Assembly: GCA_017412025.1 (NCBI GenBank)
Contig: JAFQOY010000257.1
Location: forward strand, 1-29,668
Reading direction: 5' to 3'
DNA from: Clostridia bacterium
GTDB taxonomy: Bacteria; Bacillota_A; Clostridia; Christensenellales; Aristaeellaceae
Length of the DNA: 29,668 nucleotides
Of this stretch, positions 1 to 7,263 are shown one piece after another. The first letter of the stretch is position 1; each line of letters opens with the position of its first letter. The notes under the pieces were generated by a model. The model was not told the DNA's origin and searched no databases. It saw only the letters and a list, made by a program, of their open reading frames with translations. The position numbers and the translations under genes are program-made.

Positions 1-955
1 CCTGCTCGAGCACGCGGGCGTTGTCGTCGAAGAAATGCATCGCGCGCAGGACCGGACGGTCGCCGACGACCTTGCGCAGCTCGCCGATCTTCGCCTCGAA
101 CTCCGCCGGATCGACCTCGCGCAGCACCTTCTTGCCGAACTGCGCAGCGACAGCCTTCATCTCGGCCGGGATTGCCGCATAGTCGTCCGTCAGGTCGCCG
201 TGATCGCCGCCGGTATTGACGACGCACAGCGCATAGCCCTTCGCCGCAAAGTCGCAGGCGATGGCGTCCACCTTCGCGTCCGCCGTTTCAAAGTCGAGCG
301 CAACCATGCCGCCGGCGGAGGCAGCCATCTGGTCAAGCAGGCCGCAGGGCTTGCCGAAGTAGACGTTTTCCACCTTCTGGGAGATGACGGCGCGGAGCTT
401 GAAGTCCACCACCCAGCCGTTGTACAGGCCGTCGAGAATCGCGGCAATCAGGATTTCAAACGCCGCAGAAGAGGACAGACCGCTGCCGCGCAGCACGGAG
501 CTGGAAATCGTCGCGCGGAAACCGCCGACCTTGTAGCCCATCTCCTTCATGACGCCCGCGGTACCGCGGATCAGCGCCAGCGTGGTGCCGAAGTCCTTCT
601 CGCGGATCTCCAGACTGGACAAATCCACCGTGATCGGCGGGAAGCCCTCGCTGTCCACGACGATCGTGTTGTCATCCGTCTTCTCGACGCATGCGATGGT
701 ATCCAGGTTCACAGCGCCCGCCAGGCAGCGGCCGTTGTTGTGATCGGTGTGATTACCGCCGATTTCGGTACGGCCGGGCGCGGAGAAGAAGCACAGCTCG
801 CCGTGCTTTTCGCCAAAGCGCTTTTCAAAGCGCTCCACAAGCTTGCCGTAACGCGCCTTCTGAAGCTCAAGCTGCTTTTCTCCCGCGCCATACAGCGTCG
901 CAACGCGGGAAGCAAAAGCCTCTGTATTCTGATACGCAGCCCACTGACTGTTCAT
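1..955 (-). CDS. galK: galactokinase (3' end lost at window edge)
   Basis: GHMP-family kinase that phosphorylates galactose to galactose-1-phosphate in the cytoplasm (Leloir pathway). The N-terminal third carries the galactokinase signature as APGRTEIGGNHTDHNNG, followed by the glycine/serine-rich ATP loop VLRGSGLSSSAAFE and a later CGLLDQMAASAGG segment that normally contains the catalytic aspartate. The first ATG is at 953-955, with a GGAGGG ribosome site a few bases upstream (about 964-969). About 318 residues are visible; family members are roughly 390-430, so the C-terminus lies beyond the left edge. A strong promoter faces it at 1006-1034. The gene stands alone in this window; galT or galE may lie to the left, which cannot be seen. 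Confidence 0.93.
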   Translation of the reverse strand, partial: MNSQWAAYQNTEAFASRVATLYGAGEKQLELQKARYGKLVERFEKRFGEKHGELCFFSAPGRTEIGGNHTDHNNGRCLAGAVNLDTIACVEKTDDNTIVVDSEGFPPITVDLSSLEIREKDFGTTLALIRGTAGVMKEMGYKVGGFRATISSSVLRGSGLSSSAAFEILIAAILDGLYNGWVVDFKLRAVISQKVENVYFGKPCGLLDQMAASAGGMVALDFETADAKVDAIACDFAAKGYALCVVNTGGDHGDLTDDYAAIPAEMKAVAAQFGKKVLREVDPAEFEAKIGELRKVVGDRPVLRAMHFFDDNARVLEQ

Positions 956-1005
956 CGGAAATCCCTCCATTAAGAAAGTGAGAATGGACAAATTCTGTCA
1001 CATAT

Positions 1006-1034
1006 ATTATTGACCCTTGATGCAGATTTGTCAA
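1006..1034 (-). promoter_or_regulatory. sigma-A promoter of galK
   Basis: On the minus strand a perfect TTGACA (1029-1034) is followed by a 17-base spacer and AATAAT (1006-1011), which matches TATAAT at five of six positions. It lies about 50 bases upstream of the galK start and reads into it. The rest of the galK-marR intergenic region (956-1254) holds this promoter, the divergent marR promoter and no gene I can support. Confidence 0.75.
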
Positions 1035-1178
1035 GCCTTCACAATCATCTGTCTGACAATTTCTGTTTTTCATGCGCTGCAGACAAGGCTTGCGCCCGTA
1101 TTCTCTGCCCGTTTCCATGCTTTTTTCGCTTTTCGTCCGCTGCCCGCCAAGAACGGTTCAATTATTTTACAATTGTGC

Positions 1179-1207
1179 TTGACAAAGCGCCTTTTCTGCG
1201 CTATGAT
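1179..1207 (+). promoter_or_regulatory. sigma-A promoter of the marR-degV unit
   Basis: TTGACA at 1179-1184, a 17-base spacer, and TATGAT at 1202-1207. This is close to a consensus vegetative promoter and sits 48 bases before the marR ATG. Confidence 0.8.
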
Positions 1208-1216
1208 CATCCAGTC

Positions 1217-1231
1217 GTTCATTTTTTGAAC
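1217..1231. promoter_or_regulatory. inverted repeat, candidate MarR operator
   Basis: GTTCA-TTTTT-TGAAC is a perfect 5-base inverted repeat with a 5-base centre. It lies just downstream of the -10 element and before the marR ribosome site, where an autoregulating MarR dimer could bind. A second 8-base palindrome, ACAATTGT, sits at 1169-1176 just before the -35. Assignment to this regulator is inference from position only. Confidence 0.4.
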
Positions 1232-1254
1232 TTTTTGCAAAGGAGGCATTTTAG

Positions 1255-1704
1255 ATGACCGATCTGCAGCAGGCGGGAGATGAGCTGCTCAATGCCTGGC
1301 TCAGCCTCACCTCCACCCTTTGGAACACGCGCGTGGTCAAAACGCTGACATACAACGAAACGCACGTTCTGGGTATCCTGCTTCGCCATGCGCAGTCAGA
1401 AGCGCTGACTGCCACCGATCTCATCCGGCGCACAAGGCTGCTCAAAAGCCAGATGAACAAGCTGCTGACAACGCTTGAAAATCGCGGGCTGATTGAGCGC
1501 AGCCGCTGCGAGCACGACAAACGCCAGATCCATATCCGTCTGACACAGGCAGGCAAAGAAGCCTATCTGCTTGAACACCGGGATGTGGAAACGTTTCTCA
1601 ATCAGCTGATTGAGCGCATCGGCGCCGAGCGCGCGCTTGCCGTCGCCAGAGAGCTCAGCGATATCAACCGCGTTCTTGATGATATCGTTCCGCTTCCCAG
1701 GTAA
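1255..1704 (+). CDS. MarR-family transcriptional regulator
   Basis: A 149-residue protein of normal MarR length. The winged helix runs roughly from residue 40 to 105: the recognition region reads LTATDLIRRTRLLKSQMNKL, followed by LENRGLIERSRCEHDKRQIHIRLTQAGKE, where the RCEHDKRQIHIRLT stretch is the typical MarR wing. The start is fixed by AAAGGAGG about eight bases upstream. The DegV-family gene begins 36 bases after the stop and shares its promoter. In streptococci the MarR protein FabT controls fatty-acid synthesis and FakB (DegV family) carries fatty acids, so a lipid-sensing role is plausible but only inferred. Confidence 0.9.
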   Translation: MTDLQQAGDELLNAWLSLTSTLWNTRVVKTLTYNETHVLGILLRHAQSEALTATDLIRRTRLLKSQMNKLLTTLENRGLIERSRCEHDKRQIHIRLTQAGKEAYLLEHRDVETFLNQLIERIGAERALAVARELSDINRVLDDIVPLPR

Positions 1705-1740
1705 TCCTACCAAACATCAACCTTGTGAAAGGACTTTTCT

Positions 1741-2586
1741 ATGCGCATCATAACCGATTCCGCAGCGGATTTTTCCGCCGCAGAGCTTAAGCAGCTTCGT
1801 CTGACCGCCGTTCCGCTTCAGGTGATCTTCGGCGAGGACTGCTATGAAGACGGCGTGAGCCTCACGCTCGAAATCTTCTGGAGCCGTATCACTGCCGGAG
1901 AAAACCCCACGACCTCCCAGCCGACGCCGGACGCTTTCCTCGCCGCATTCGAAGAGGCAAAGGCCGCTGGAGAGAGCGTCGTATGCATTCTCCTTTCCTC
2001 AGGCCTGTCCGGCACGGTGCAAAGCGCCATGCTGGCCAGATCCATGTGCGATTACGAAGACATTCATATCGTAGACTCGCTGAAGGTCGCCGCCGCGCAG
2101 AAGATGCTGGTGCTGCGCGCCTGCCAGCTGCGCGAGGAAGGCCGCCTCGGCGCGGCTGAGATTGCGCAGGAGCTCCGCTGCTTTTCAGGCCGCATCCGCC
2201 TGTACGCCTGCCTCGACACGCTTGAATACCTCGCCCGCGGCGGACGCATTCCCGCCGCCGCCGCAAGCCTGGGCTCCCTCGTCCAGCTCAAGCCGATCAT
2301 CACCCTCACCCAGGAGGGCAAGATCGACATGTGCGCCAAGGGGATGGGGCTCCACCGTGCGACGGCCGCGCTCATCAAGCTCATCTCCCAGCACAGCATC
2401 GATCCGGATTATCCCGTGATGCCGGTGTACACGCACAATCGCAGCAACTGCCTGAATATGATCAAAAAGCTCAATCAGGCTTCCATCGCCTGCAGCGAGG
2501 AAAACATCTGTCCCGTCGGCGCAACGATCGGCACGCATGCCGGTCCAGGCGCCTTCGGTCTGATCTTTGTTGAAAAAGAAGCCTGA
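1741..2586 (+). CDS. DegV-family fatty-acid-binding protein (FakB-like)
   Basis: A 281-residue cytoplasmic protein of normal DegV length. It starts with MRIITDSAADF, the usual DegV opening, and contains LLSSGLSGTVQSA, the loop that in FakB proteins surrounds the lipid carboxylate, then LEYLARGGRIP and LKPIITL, both typical of the family. The C-terminal GATIGTHAGPGAFGL is the family's closing glycine-rich motif. FakB proteins present bound fatty acids to the kinase FakA for phospholipid synthesis; no fakA gene is visible here. It is probably cotranscribed with the preceding marR gene and ends before a bidirectional terminator. The exact ligand cannot be read from sequence. Confidence 0.92.
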   Translation: MRIITDSAADFSAAELKQLRLTAVPLQVIFGEDCYEDGVSLTLEIFWSRITAGENPTTSQPTPDAFLAAFEEAKAAGESVVCILLSSGLSGTVQSAMLARSMCDYEDIHIVDSLKVAAAQKMLVLRACQLREEGRLGAAEIAQELRCFSGRIRLYACLDTLEYLARGGRIPAAAASLGSLVQLKPIITLTQEGKIDMCAKGMGLHRATAALIKLISQHSIDPDYPVMPVYTHNRSNCLNMIKKLNQASIACSEENICPVGATIGTHAGPGAFGLIFVEKEA

Positions 2587-2611
2587 CCTCTCTGACAGCG
2601 CGCGATAAAAG

Positions 2612-2648
2612 AAACAGGTTCCGCCCGATGGATGGACGGAACCTGTTT
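2612..2648. terminator. bidirectional terminator, degV / Gx transporter
   Basis: A perfect 12-base stem (2612-2623 with 2637-2648) encloses a 13-base loop. A short T-run follows on the plus strand and TCTTTTAT on the minus strand. It separates two convergent genes. Confidence 0.8.
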
Positions 2649-2661
2649 TGATCTATCTGAT

Positions 2662-3174
2662 TCAGCGGACATTGCCCATGGACTTGAGATGCTTCATCAC
2701 CATCTGGGCCACAACGCCGGTGAGCACGCCTGTCACCACGCCGGATACCATCAGGATCGGCAGATAGGTCACAATCAGCTGGGGCGTATTGAGCATCACG
2801 ACAGCCACCAGAATCTGGCCGACGTTGAAGAATACCGCACCCAGCGCACTGACGCCGATGATGCTCACGCCCTTCACGCGCATGAGCGCGATCATCGCCA
2901 GCAGCGATAAAAGACCGCCGCCCAGCGAATAGAACATCGCGTTGAGGTTCGTATAGATCAGCCAGCTCATCAGCGCCTTGAGCAGCATCAGGATGAAGGA
3001 CTGCTTTATGCCGAGCATGTACAGGCTGTACAGCAGCACCGAATTGGCCAGACCCAGCTTGACGCCCGGCACGGCTGCCGTAATCGGAAACTGACGCTCA
3101 ATGAGGCCAAAGACCAGCATCAGGCTCGTCAGCAGCCCCGAAAGGGCAATTCTCTGCGCGCTCTTGTTGCGCAT
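2662..3174 (-). CDS. Gx transporter family (HepI-like) membrane protein
   Basis: A 170-residue, very hydrophobic protein with about five membrane segments. It matches the family annotated as Gx transporter or heptaprenyl diphosphate synthase component I: RIALSGLLTSLMLVFGLIERQFP, then VPGVKLGLANSV, an energy-coupling-type (ECF-S-like) motif, and ALGAVFFNVGQ. It begins 20 bases after the NusG_II gene, and this pair commonly occurs together in Clostridia, often near flavin or Rnf-type redox genes. A role in transport for quinone or flavin metabolism is family inference; the substrate is unknown. The ribosome site GAGAGGGGA precedes the ATG at 3172-3174. Confidence 0.85.
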   Translation of the reverse strand: MRNKSAQRIALSGLLTSLMLVFGLIERQFPITAAVPGVKLGLANSVLLYSLYMLGIKQSFILMLLKALMSWLIYTNLNAMFYSLGGGLLSLLAMIALMRVKGVSIIGVSALGAVFFNVGQILVAVVMLNTPQLIVTYLPILMVSGVVTGVLTGVVAQMVMKHLKSMGNVR

Positions 3175-3194
3175 GGTTTATTCCCCTCTCTTCC

Positions 3195-3830
3195 TCACTC
3201 TTCCAGCGGAATCATCTCAATCTGCACGTTGTTGGGCAGACAGATGATGAACGTGCTCAGAATGCGCTTGTGATAGGTGTCGATATGGATCTCACCCTGG
3301 CCCACACAGTCCTGATTCTCGCAGGTCGAGGATTCCATATACACCCTTTCAGGCGTGATATGCACCTTGTTGATCTTGCCGTCCTCCTGACGGAGGGTGA
3401 TGATCTTGTCGCGGTCCATCGGGATCGGATCGCCGTACTGGCGTCCGCCCACGGTCAGGATGACATGACCGCGCACCTTCGCCGTCTGCTTGGGCGGCAT
3501 CGGGCCGACCATACCGGCTTCCTGCGCCTGCGCTGCAGCCGGCGCTTCCGTCGCTGCGGGCGCTTCCGTCGCTGCGGGCGCTTCCGTCGCGGCAGGCGCT
3601 TCCGTCGCGGCGGGCGCTTCCGTCGCTGCGGGCGCTTCCGTCGCTGCGGGCGCTTCCGTCGCTTCCGGCGCAGGAGTCGCGTCCAGATACTCGATCGCGT
3701 CCGGCGCAAGCGTCGCGTCCGCCGTCTTGCCGCTGAGGGTCGCAGCAGGCATCAGCTTTGAAATACCGAGCATCACCATCGCCGCTGCGAGCACCGCGAT
3801 GATGACCACAATATCCTTCCTTTTGGGCAT
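3195..3830 (-). CDS. membrane-anchored NusG domain II protein
   Basis: A 211-residue protein with an N-terminal membrane anchor (about residues 7-28), an Ala/Pro/Thr/Glu linker and a C-terminal NusG domain II of about 100 residues (HVILTVGGRQYGDPIPMD, then VYMESSTCENQDCVGQGEI and IICLPNNVQIEMI). The CxxxxC pair in STCENQDC is typical of these extracytoplasmic domains. Despite the name it is not a transcription factor; such domains occur beside Gx transporters and flavin-dependent membrane redox systems. The linker holds seven copies of ATEAPA encoded by an 18-bp tandem repeat. AGGAGG lies nine bases before the ATG. It belongs to the nadD operon. Confidence 0.87.
   Translation of the reverse strand: MPKRKDIVVIIAVLAAAMVMLGISKLMPAATLSGKTADATLAPDAIEYLDATPAPEATEAPAATEAPAATEAPAATEAPAATEAPAATEAPAATEAPAAAQAQEAGMVGPMPPKQTAKVRGHVILTVGGRQYGDPIPMDRDKIITLRQEDGKINKVHITPERVYMESSTCENQDCVGQGEIHIDTYHKRILSTFIICLPNNVQIEMIPLEE
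3541..3666. repeat. seven 18-bp tandem repeats within the NusG_II linker
   Basis: The unit GGCGCTTCCGTCGCTGCG recurs seven times with period 18 from 3541. Copies differ only at one or two wobble positions (CTGCG, CGGCA, CGGCG). On the minus strand it encodes ATEAPA. Because the unit is a multiple of three, copy-number changes would lengthen or shorten the linker without a frameshift. Confidence 0.9.
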
Positions 3831-3857
3831 GGGAATAAGCCTCCTGTGTATGCGCGG

Positions 3858-4223
3858 TTACGCTTCCTCTTCCTTGTCAAAGGAGAGTTCGATCTCGTTG
3901 GTGCCGTCCGCCCAGAGCCGTTCCAGCTGATAATACTCACGGTCCTGCTCATGGAACACATGCACCATCACGTCGCCGAAATCCAGTACACACCAGCGGC
4001 CCTCGCTGTAGCCCTCGCTGCGGCGCGGGAATACGTCGATCTTCGCCAGCTCGTCCTCGACATTGTCGGCCAGCGCCTTCACCTGCGGGGTGGAGCGGCC
4101 GGTCGCGATGACCATGTAGTCCGTAATCACCGTCATCTCGTCCACCTTGAGCACAGTGATATCCTTGGCGCGCTTGTCGTCAAGCGCCTTCGCGGCAAGC
4201 AGCGCGATGTCCTTCTGATTCAT
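3858..4223 (-). CDS. rsfS: ribosomal silencing factor RsfS
   Basis: A 121-residue protein that binds ribosomal protein uL14 and blocks subunit joining under poor nutrition (DUF143/Iojap family). The family motifs are present: DITVLKVDEMTVITDYMVIATG, then RSTPQVKALADNVED and the ending GRWCVLDFGDVMVHVFHEQDREYYQLERLW. I placed the start at the ATG at 4221-4223 because AGGAGG lies nine bases upstream; an earlier in-frame ATG at 4265 would overlap yqeK and has no ribosome site. The order nadD-yqeK-rsfS is classic for Firmicutes. Confidence 0.96.
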   Translation of the reverse strand: MNQKDIALLAAKALDDKRAKDITVLKVDEMTVITDYMVIATGRSTPQVKALADNVEDELAKIDVFPRRSEGYSEGRWCVLDFGDVMVHVFHEQDREYYQLERLWADGTNEIELSFDKEEEA

Positions 4224-4242
4224 CAATTTCTTTCCTCCTGTT

Positions 4243-4809
4243 TCAGTCCTCAATATGGGGATCATAGCTTTTCAGTGCGGCGAGCGTATCCGGGTGCAGC
4301 GTCTTTCCCTGCGAGCGGACATGCTCAAGGCTCATGGAAAGCGCCATATGCATCGCTCCGTCAAGATCCTGCATGCACAGCGCCCGGAGCGCTTCAAGCC
4401 CGTCAAACATCTTGCGGTTCGGCTCGATCATATCGGCCAGATAGATGATCTTTTCAAGCGCAGTCATGTCCGCTCGGCCCGTCGTGTGCCAGCGGATGGC
4501 GCTGAGCACCTCTTCATCCTCCACGCCGTAAACATCCCGTGCGACGCAGCGCCCGGCCAGTGCATGCATCAGCGCCTTGGATTCCTTCATCACCGGATCA
4601 ATGTTTTCATGCCGGGCCGCCTTGATCATCTGGGACAGCGGCATGCACTTGGCACAGTCGTGCAGAAGGCCGGCAAGCGCCGCCTTCTCCTCGTCCGCGC
4701 TGAAAACCCGCGCCATCTCGCGCGCCGTTTTCTCAACGCCCAGCGTGTGCACAAAGCGCTGATGATCCAGCTCCTTTTTGAGCTTATACTCCATCTTTTC
4801 GCGTTTCAT
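4243..4809 (-). CDS. yqeK: YqeK-type bis(5'-nucleosyl)-tetraphosphatase, HD domain
   Basis: A 188-residue HD-domain hydrolase that splits the alarmone Ap4A symmetrically to two ADP. Metal-site motifs are visible in order: HTLGVEKTA, LLHDCAK (the HD pair), LMHALAG, IRWHTTGR and IIYLADMIEPNR. The ATG at 4807-4809 overlaps the nadD stop by the four bases ATGA, so translation is probably coupled; the codon two upstream is TTG with no advantage. The stop lies 20 bases before the rsfS start. Length is normal for the family. Confidence 0.95.
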   Translation of the reverse strand: MKREKMEYKLKKELDHQRFVHTLGVEKTAREMARVFSADEEKAALAGLLHDCAKCMPLSQMIKAARHENIDPVMKESKALMHALAGRCVARDVYGVEDEEVLSAIRWHTTGRADMTALEKIIYLADMIEPNRKMFDGLEALRALCMQDLDGAMHMALSMSLEHVRSQGKTLHPDTLAALKSYDPHIED

Positions 4810-5423
4810 CGGCAACCGTCCTCAGCGGATCCATACAGTCCATGCCTGCGGATATATGCTTCCACCTCCTGCGGGACACAGTGCGCAAGAGACAGCCCCT
4901 GCGCAGCCATGCGGCGCACGTCGGTAGAGGAAATATCCATTTCGTCCGCCGGCATCAGCTCCATCTGCGCGCCCTTTGCCCGCCAGGCGGCCAGAAGCGC
5001 ATCGACCTCCTGCCGCGTCTCGCCCGGCCGCATCACGACCAAGAAGCTGCACAGGCGGATCACGTCCTCAGGTCTTCTCCATGTGTGCAGCACGCGCAGC
5101 GTATCCGAGCCGATCAGATACACAAGGCGGCAGTCCGTCATACTGCCGCTGAGCCTTGTCAGCGTATCCACGGTGTAGATCACGCCCTCGCGGTCGATCT
5201 CCTCGCGGCTTGCCTGCATGTCCGCCTCTTTTGCAATCGCAAGCTCCACCATCGCAAGGCGATGAAGCTTGTCCGCAAGCCCATCATGCTTATGGGGCGG
5301 GTTACCCGTCGGCAGAAAGAGCACGCGGTCGACATAGCCGCCGCAAAGCGCCGTACGGGCAAGATGGATATGCCCGCTGTGGATGGGATTAAAGCTTCCG
5401 CCCATCAGTCCGATCCGCTGCAT
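4806..5423 (-). CDS. nadD: nicotinate-nucleotide adenylyltransferase
   Basis: A 205-residue enzyme that joins ATP and nicotinate mononucleotide to form deamido-NAD, a late step in NAD synthesis. The nucleotidyltransferase motif is GGSFNPIHSGH near the N-terminus, with FLPTGNPPHK as the substrate loop and ISSTDVRR near the C-terminus, all diagnostic of NadD. The start is the ATG at 5421-5423 (MQRIGLMGG), because AGGAGG lies six bases upstream; further in-frame starts upstream lack this. It is the first gene of the nadD-yqeK-rsfS-NusG_II-Gx unit, read from the promoter at 5461-5488. Confidence 0.96.
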   Translation of the reverse strand: MQRIGLMGGSFNPIHSGHIHLARTALCGGYVDRVLFLPTGNPPHKHDGLADKLHRLAMVELAIAKEADMQASREEIDREGVIYTVDTLTRLSGSMTDCRLVYLIGSDTLRVLHTWRRPEDVIRLCSFLVVMRPGETRQEVDALLAAWRAKGAQMELMPADEMDISSTDVRRMAAQGLSLAHCVPQEVEAYIRRHGLYGSAEDGCR

Positions 5424-5460
5424 ACGCCGCCTCCTGTCTGCCATTGGTGCACAACAAAGT

Positions 5461-5488
5461 ATTATATCAAATTCCATCCCTTTTTCAA
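5461..5488 (-). promoter_or_regulatory. sigma-A promoter of the nadD operon
   Basis: On the minus strand TTGAAA (5483-5488), a 16-base spacer and a perfect TATAAT (5461-5466) lie about 38 bases upstream of the nadD start. Confidence 0.75.
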
Positions 5489-5559
5489 AGAGGTAAAGGG
5501 ATACATTTTCAAAAAACCGGAAATTATAGCCATATCAGATCCGGACAGGAGGCATGGAC

Positions 5560-6381
5560 ATGCAGTCGCCCTTTGATACAAAAAACAAGGCCGCATCCCT
5601 TCTGGATCGCCTGGCGCTGCGCATCCTCGTGTTCCTGCTCAGCGTCGGTTACTTTTTCTTCCTGTGGCGCAGCCCGCTTTCCAGCCTGATCGCCGGCAGC
5701 GCGCTGTTTGCGCTCGTGCTGCTGACGGCGGCGCTGCTGAAAAGACGCACCCTGCACCTGCGTGAGCGCATGCTGCGCGAGCGCGTGGGCGGCGTCATCG
5801 TCCTGGACGAGCTGATCCTCATGCCCTTTGCACACGCCTGCTCGCATGTCCGCGATCTGCTGTGCAAAGCGCTTGACGCGCAGCCTCTTGGCAGTGCAGC
5901 CATGCGCTACGGCGGGGAAACCTGGCTCATCCGCTGCGCGCAGTGCCTGCAGGGCGCCGCTGCTTCAGACGGCGACGTGCTTGCCGCACACAGAGCGCGC
6001 GTGGAATCCGGCTGCGACCGGTGCGCGCTTGTATCCACCGGCCGCTTTTCTCCCGAAGCGGTGCGCGCAGCAGAATGGATGGATCCGCCTGTCCGCCTGA
6101 TCGGCGGCCGGCAGCTTGCGCTGCTGTGCGGCAGGCTGCACCCCGCCAGCGACGAGGAAATCGCCCGTCACATGCAGCGGAAAAAGAAACCCTTTTCATG
6201 GAGCCGCATCCGTGCGCTCGCCCTCTCTCCTGCCAAGCTGCGCAGGCACCTGCTTTGCGCGTTTCTGCTCACGCTGCTGTATCTGATGACCGGTGCGGCA
6301 GCGCCGCTGCTCTCCGCGCTGCTTTCCTTCCTGCTGGCCATACTCAGCGCGCATGAGAGCAGACGGCGTCTGCTGCTCTGA
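5560..6381 (+). CDS. membrane protein with a degenerate Mrr-nuclease-like domain
   Basis: A 273-residue protein that I do not recognise as a named gene. A membrane hairpin lies near residues 20-60 (RILVFLLSVGYFFFLW, IAGSALFALVLLTAALL) and another near 230-265. The soluble middle ends with ALVSTGRFSPEAVRAA, then PVRLIGGRQLALLCG, which strongly resembles the second half of Mrr-type restriction-endonuclease domains (vvtTGgFt.eA.e.A...v.LidG..L). The expected catalytic QxK strand appears as WLIRCAQ, so the lysine is missing and no clear GxD acid is seen; nuclease activity is unlikely. The ATG at 5560 sits seven bases from AGGAGG; the ATG at 5554 is too close to it. The gene is convergent with trmN6, with only three bases between the stops. 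Confidence 0.75.
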   Translation: MQSPFDTKNKAASLLDRLALRILVFLLSVGYFFFLWRSPLSSLIAGSALFALVLLTAALLKRRTLHLRERMLRERVGGVIVLDELILMPFAHACSHVRDLLCKALDAQPLGSAAMRYGGETWLIRCAQCLQGAAASDGDVLAAHRARVESGCDRCALVSTGRFSPEAVRAAEWMDPPVRLIGGRQLALLCGRLHPASDEEIARHMQRKKKPFSWSRIRALALSPAKLRRHLLCAFLLTLLYLMTGAAAPLLSALLSFLLAILSAHESRRRLLL

Positions 6382-6384
6382 CGT

Positions 6385-7134
6385 TCATGCTTCCTCGCCG
6401 TAAATACGGCGCATTTCCTGCGTATAGCCGCCCGAAGCATCATGCGTAATCAGCTGCGGCATCAGGTGCAGCCCGGGTTTTCCTCCCTTGAGCCCCTCCA
6501 CAAGCACGAGCTTCGGCGGCGCGTCCGTCCGCGCGGCGACAAAGCGCACGCGCTTGGGCTCCACGCGCGCAGCGCGCATCGCGTCGCACAGCGCCAGAAA
6601 CCTCGGCGCAGGAAACACGCAGCAGAGCCTGCCTCCGTTTTGAAGCAGTCTGCCGCATGCCGCCATCCACGCCTCAAGCGTACAGTCCGAATCGCTGCGC
6701 GAAAGCGCCCGCGTCTGCTGCGGGCTGACAAGACCCGCGCCCTCCTTCGTGTAGGGCGGATTGCTTACCACCAGCTGGCATACCTCATGCCCGATCCGCG
6801 CCGCCGCCTCCCGGCAGTCCATACAGTGCACGCGGATTCTATCCTGCAGGCCGTTGATCATCACGCTTCTTTGCGCCATGTCCGCCACGTCGGGCTGCAC
6901 TTCAAACGCGTCAACCGTCGTCTCCTCCGCCCGCGCGCAGAGCAGCAGCGCCAGCACGCCCGTACCCGTGCCCACGTCGGCAATCCGCTCGCCCCTGCGC
7001 GCACGGGCAAAATCCGCCAGCAGCACGGCGTCCGTGCCGAAGCGGAAGCCATCCGGACGCTGCAGGATGCGAAGCCCTGCGCGCTGCAGGTCGTCAAGCC
7101 GCTCTCCCTCATGAATCAGCGTATCGATATCCAC
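6385..7134 (-). CDS. TrmN6-like tRNA1(Val) (adenine-37-N6)-methyltransferase
   Basis: A 249-residue SAM-dependent methyltransferase. The SAM loop is DVGTGTGVLALLL and the catalytic motif is VVSNPPYTKEG, the NPPY signature of N6-adenine methyltransferases. The opening ERLDDLQRAGLRILQRPDGFRFGTDAVLLADFA is characteristic of the TrmN6/YabB family. I chose the GTG at 7132-7134 because AAGGAGAAGGA lies directly upstream and the family usually starts near this position; extending to 7263 would run through the promoter at 7174-7202. Substrate assignment is by family. Confidence 0.88.
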   Translation of the reverse strand: MDIDTLIHEGERLDDLQRAGLRILQRPDGFRFGTDAVLLADFARARRGERIADVGTGTGVLALLLCARAEETTVDAFEVQPDVADMAQRSVMINGLQDRIRVHCMDCREAAARIGHEVCQLVVSNPPYTKEGAGLVSPQQTRALSRSDSDCTLEAWMAACGRLLQNGGRLCCVFPAPRFLALCDAMRAARVEPKRVRFVAARTDAPPKLVLVEGLKGGKPGLHLMPQLITHDASGGYTQEMRRIYGEEA

Positions 7135-7173
7135 ATTCCTTCTCCTTCTGCTCAGTTGCTTCCTGTATCCGGT

Positions 7174-7202
7174 ATTGTACAGAATCCGCGGACCGATTGC
7201 AA
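7174..7202 (-). promoter_or_regulatory. promoter of the TrmN6-like gene
   Basis: On the minus strand TTGCAA (7197-7202), a 17-base spacer and TACAAT (7174-7179). The spacer contains one arm of an inverted repeat built on TCCGCGGAT; see the finding for 7184-7226. Confidence 0.6.
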
Positions 7203-7226
7203 TGTCTTTGCAGCCGATCCGCGGAT
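7184..7226. repeat. inverted repeat of ATCCGCGGAT overlapping a promoter
   Basis: AATCCGCGGA (from 7183) and TCCGCGGATT (ending 7227) form a 10-base inverted repeat about 24 bases apart. The core ATCCGCGGAT is itself palindromic. The hairpin could end transcription of the SpoIID gene, whose stop is 37 bases upstream on the minus strand, but no clear T-run follows. One arm lies in the spacer of the trmN6 promoter, so it could also be an operator. Confidence 0.6.
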
Positions 7227-7263
7227 TTTCAGATTCTGTTCGCTTTTGCGCCTCAGTCTGCAC

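Noticed and set aside
3541..3666. Possible CRISPR array
   Set aside because: The 18-bp units are contiguous with no spacers and are in-frame codons of the NusG_II linker. No other CRISPR-like pattern was seen.
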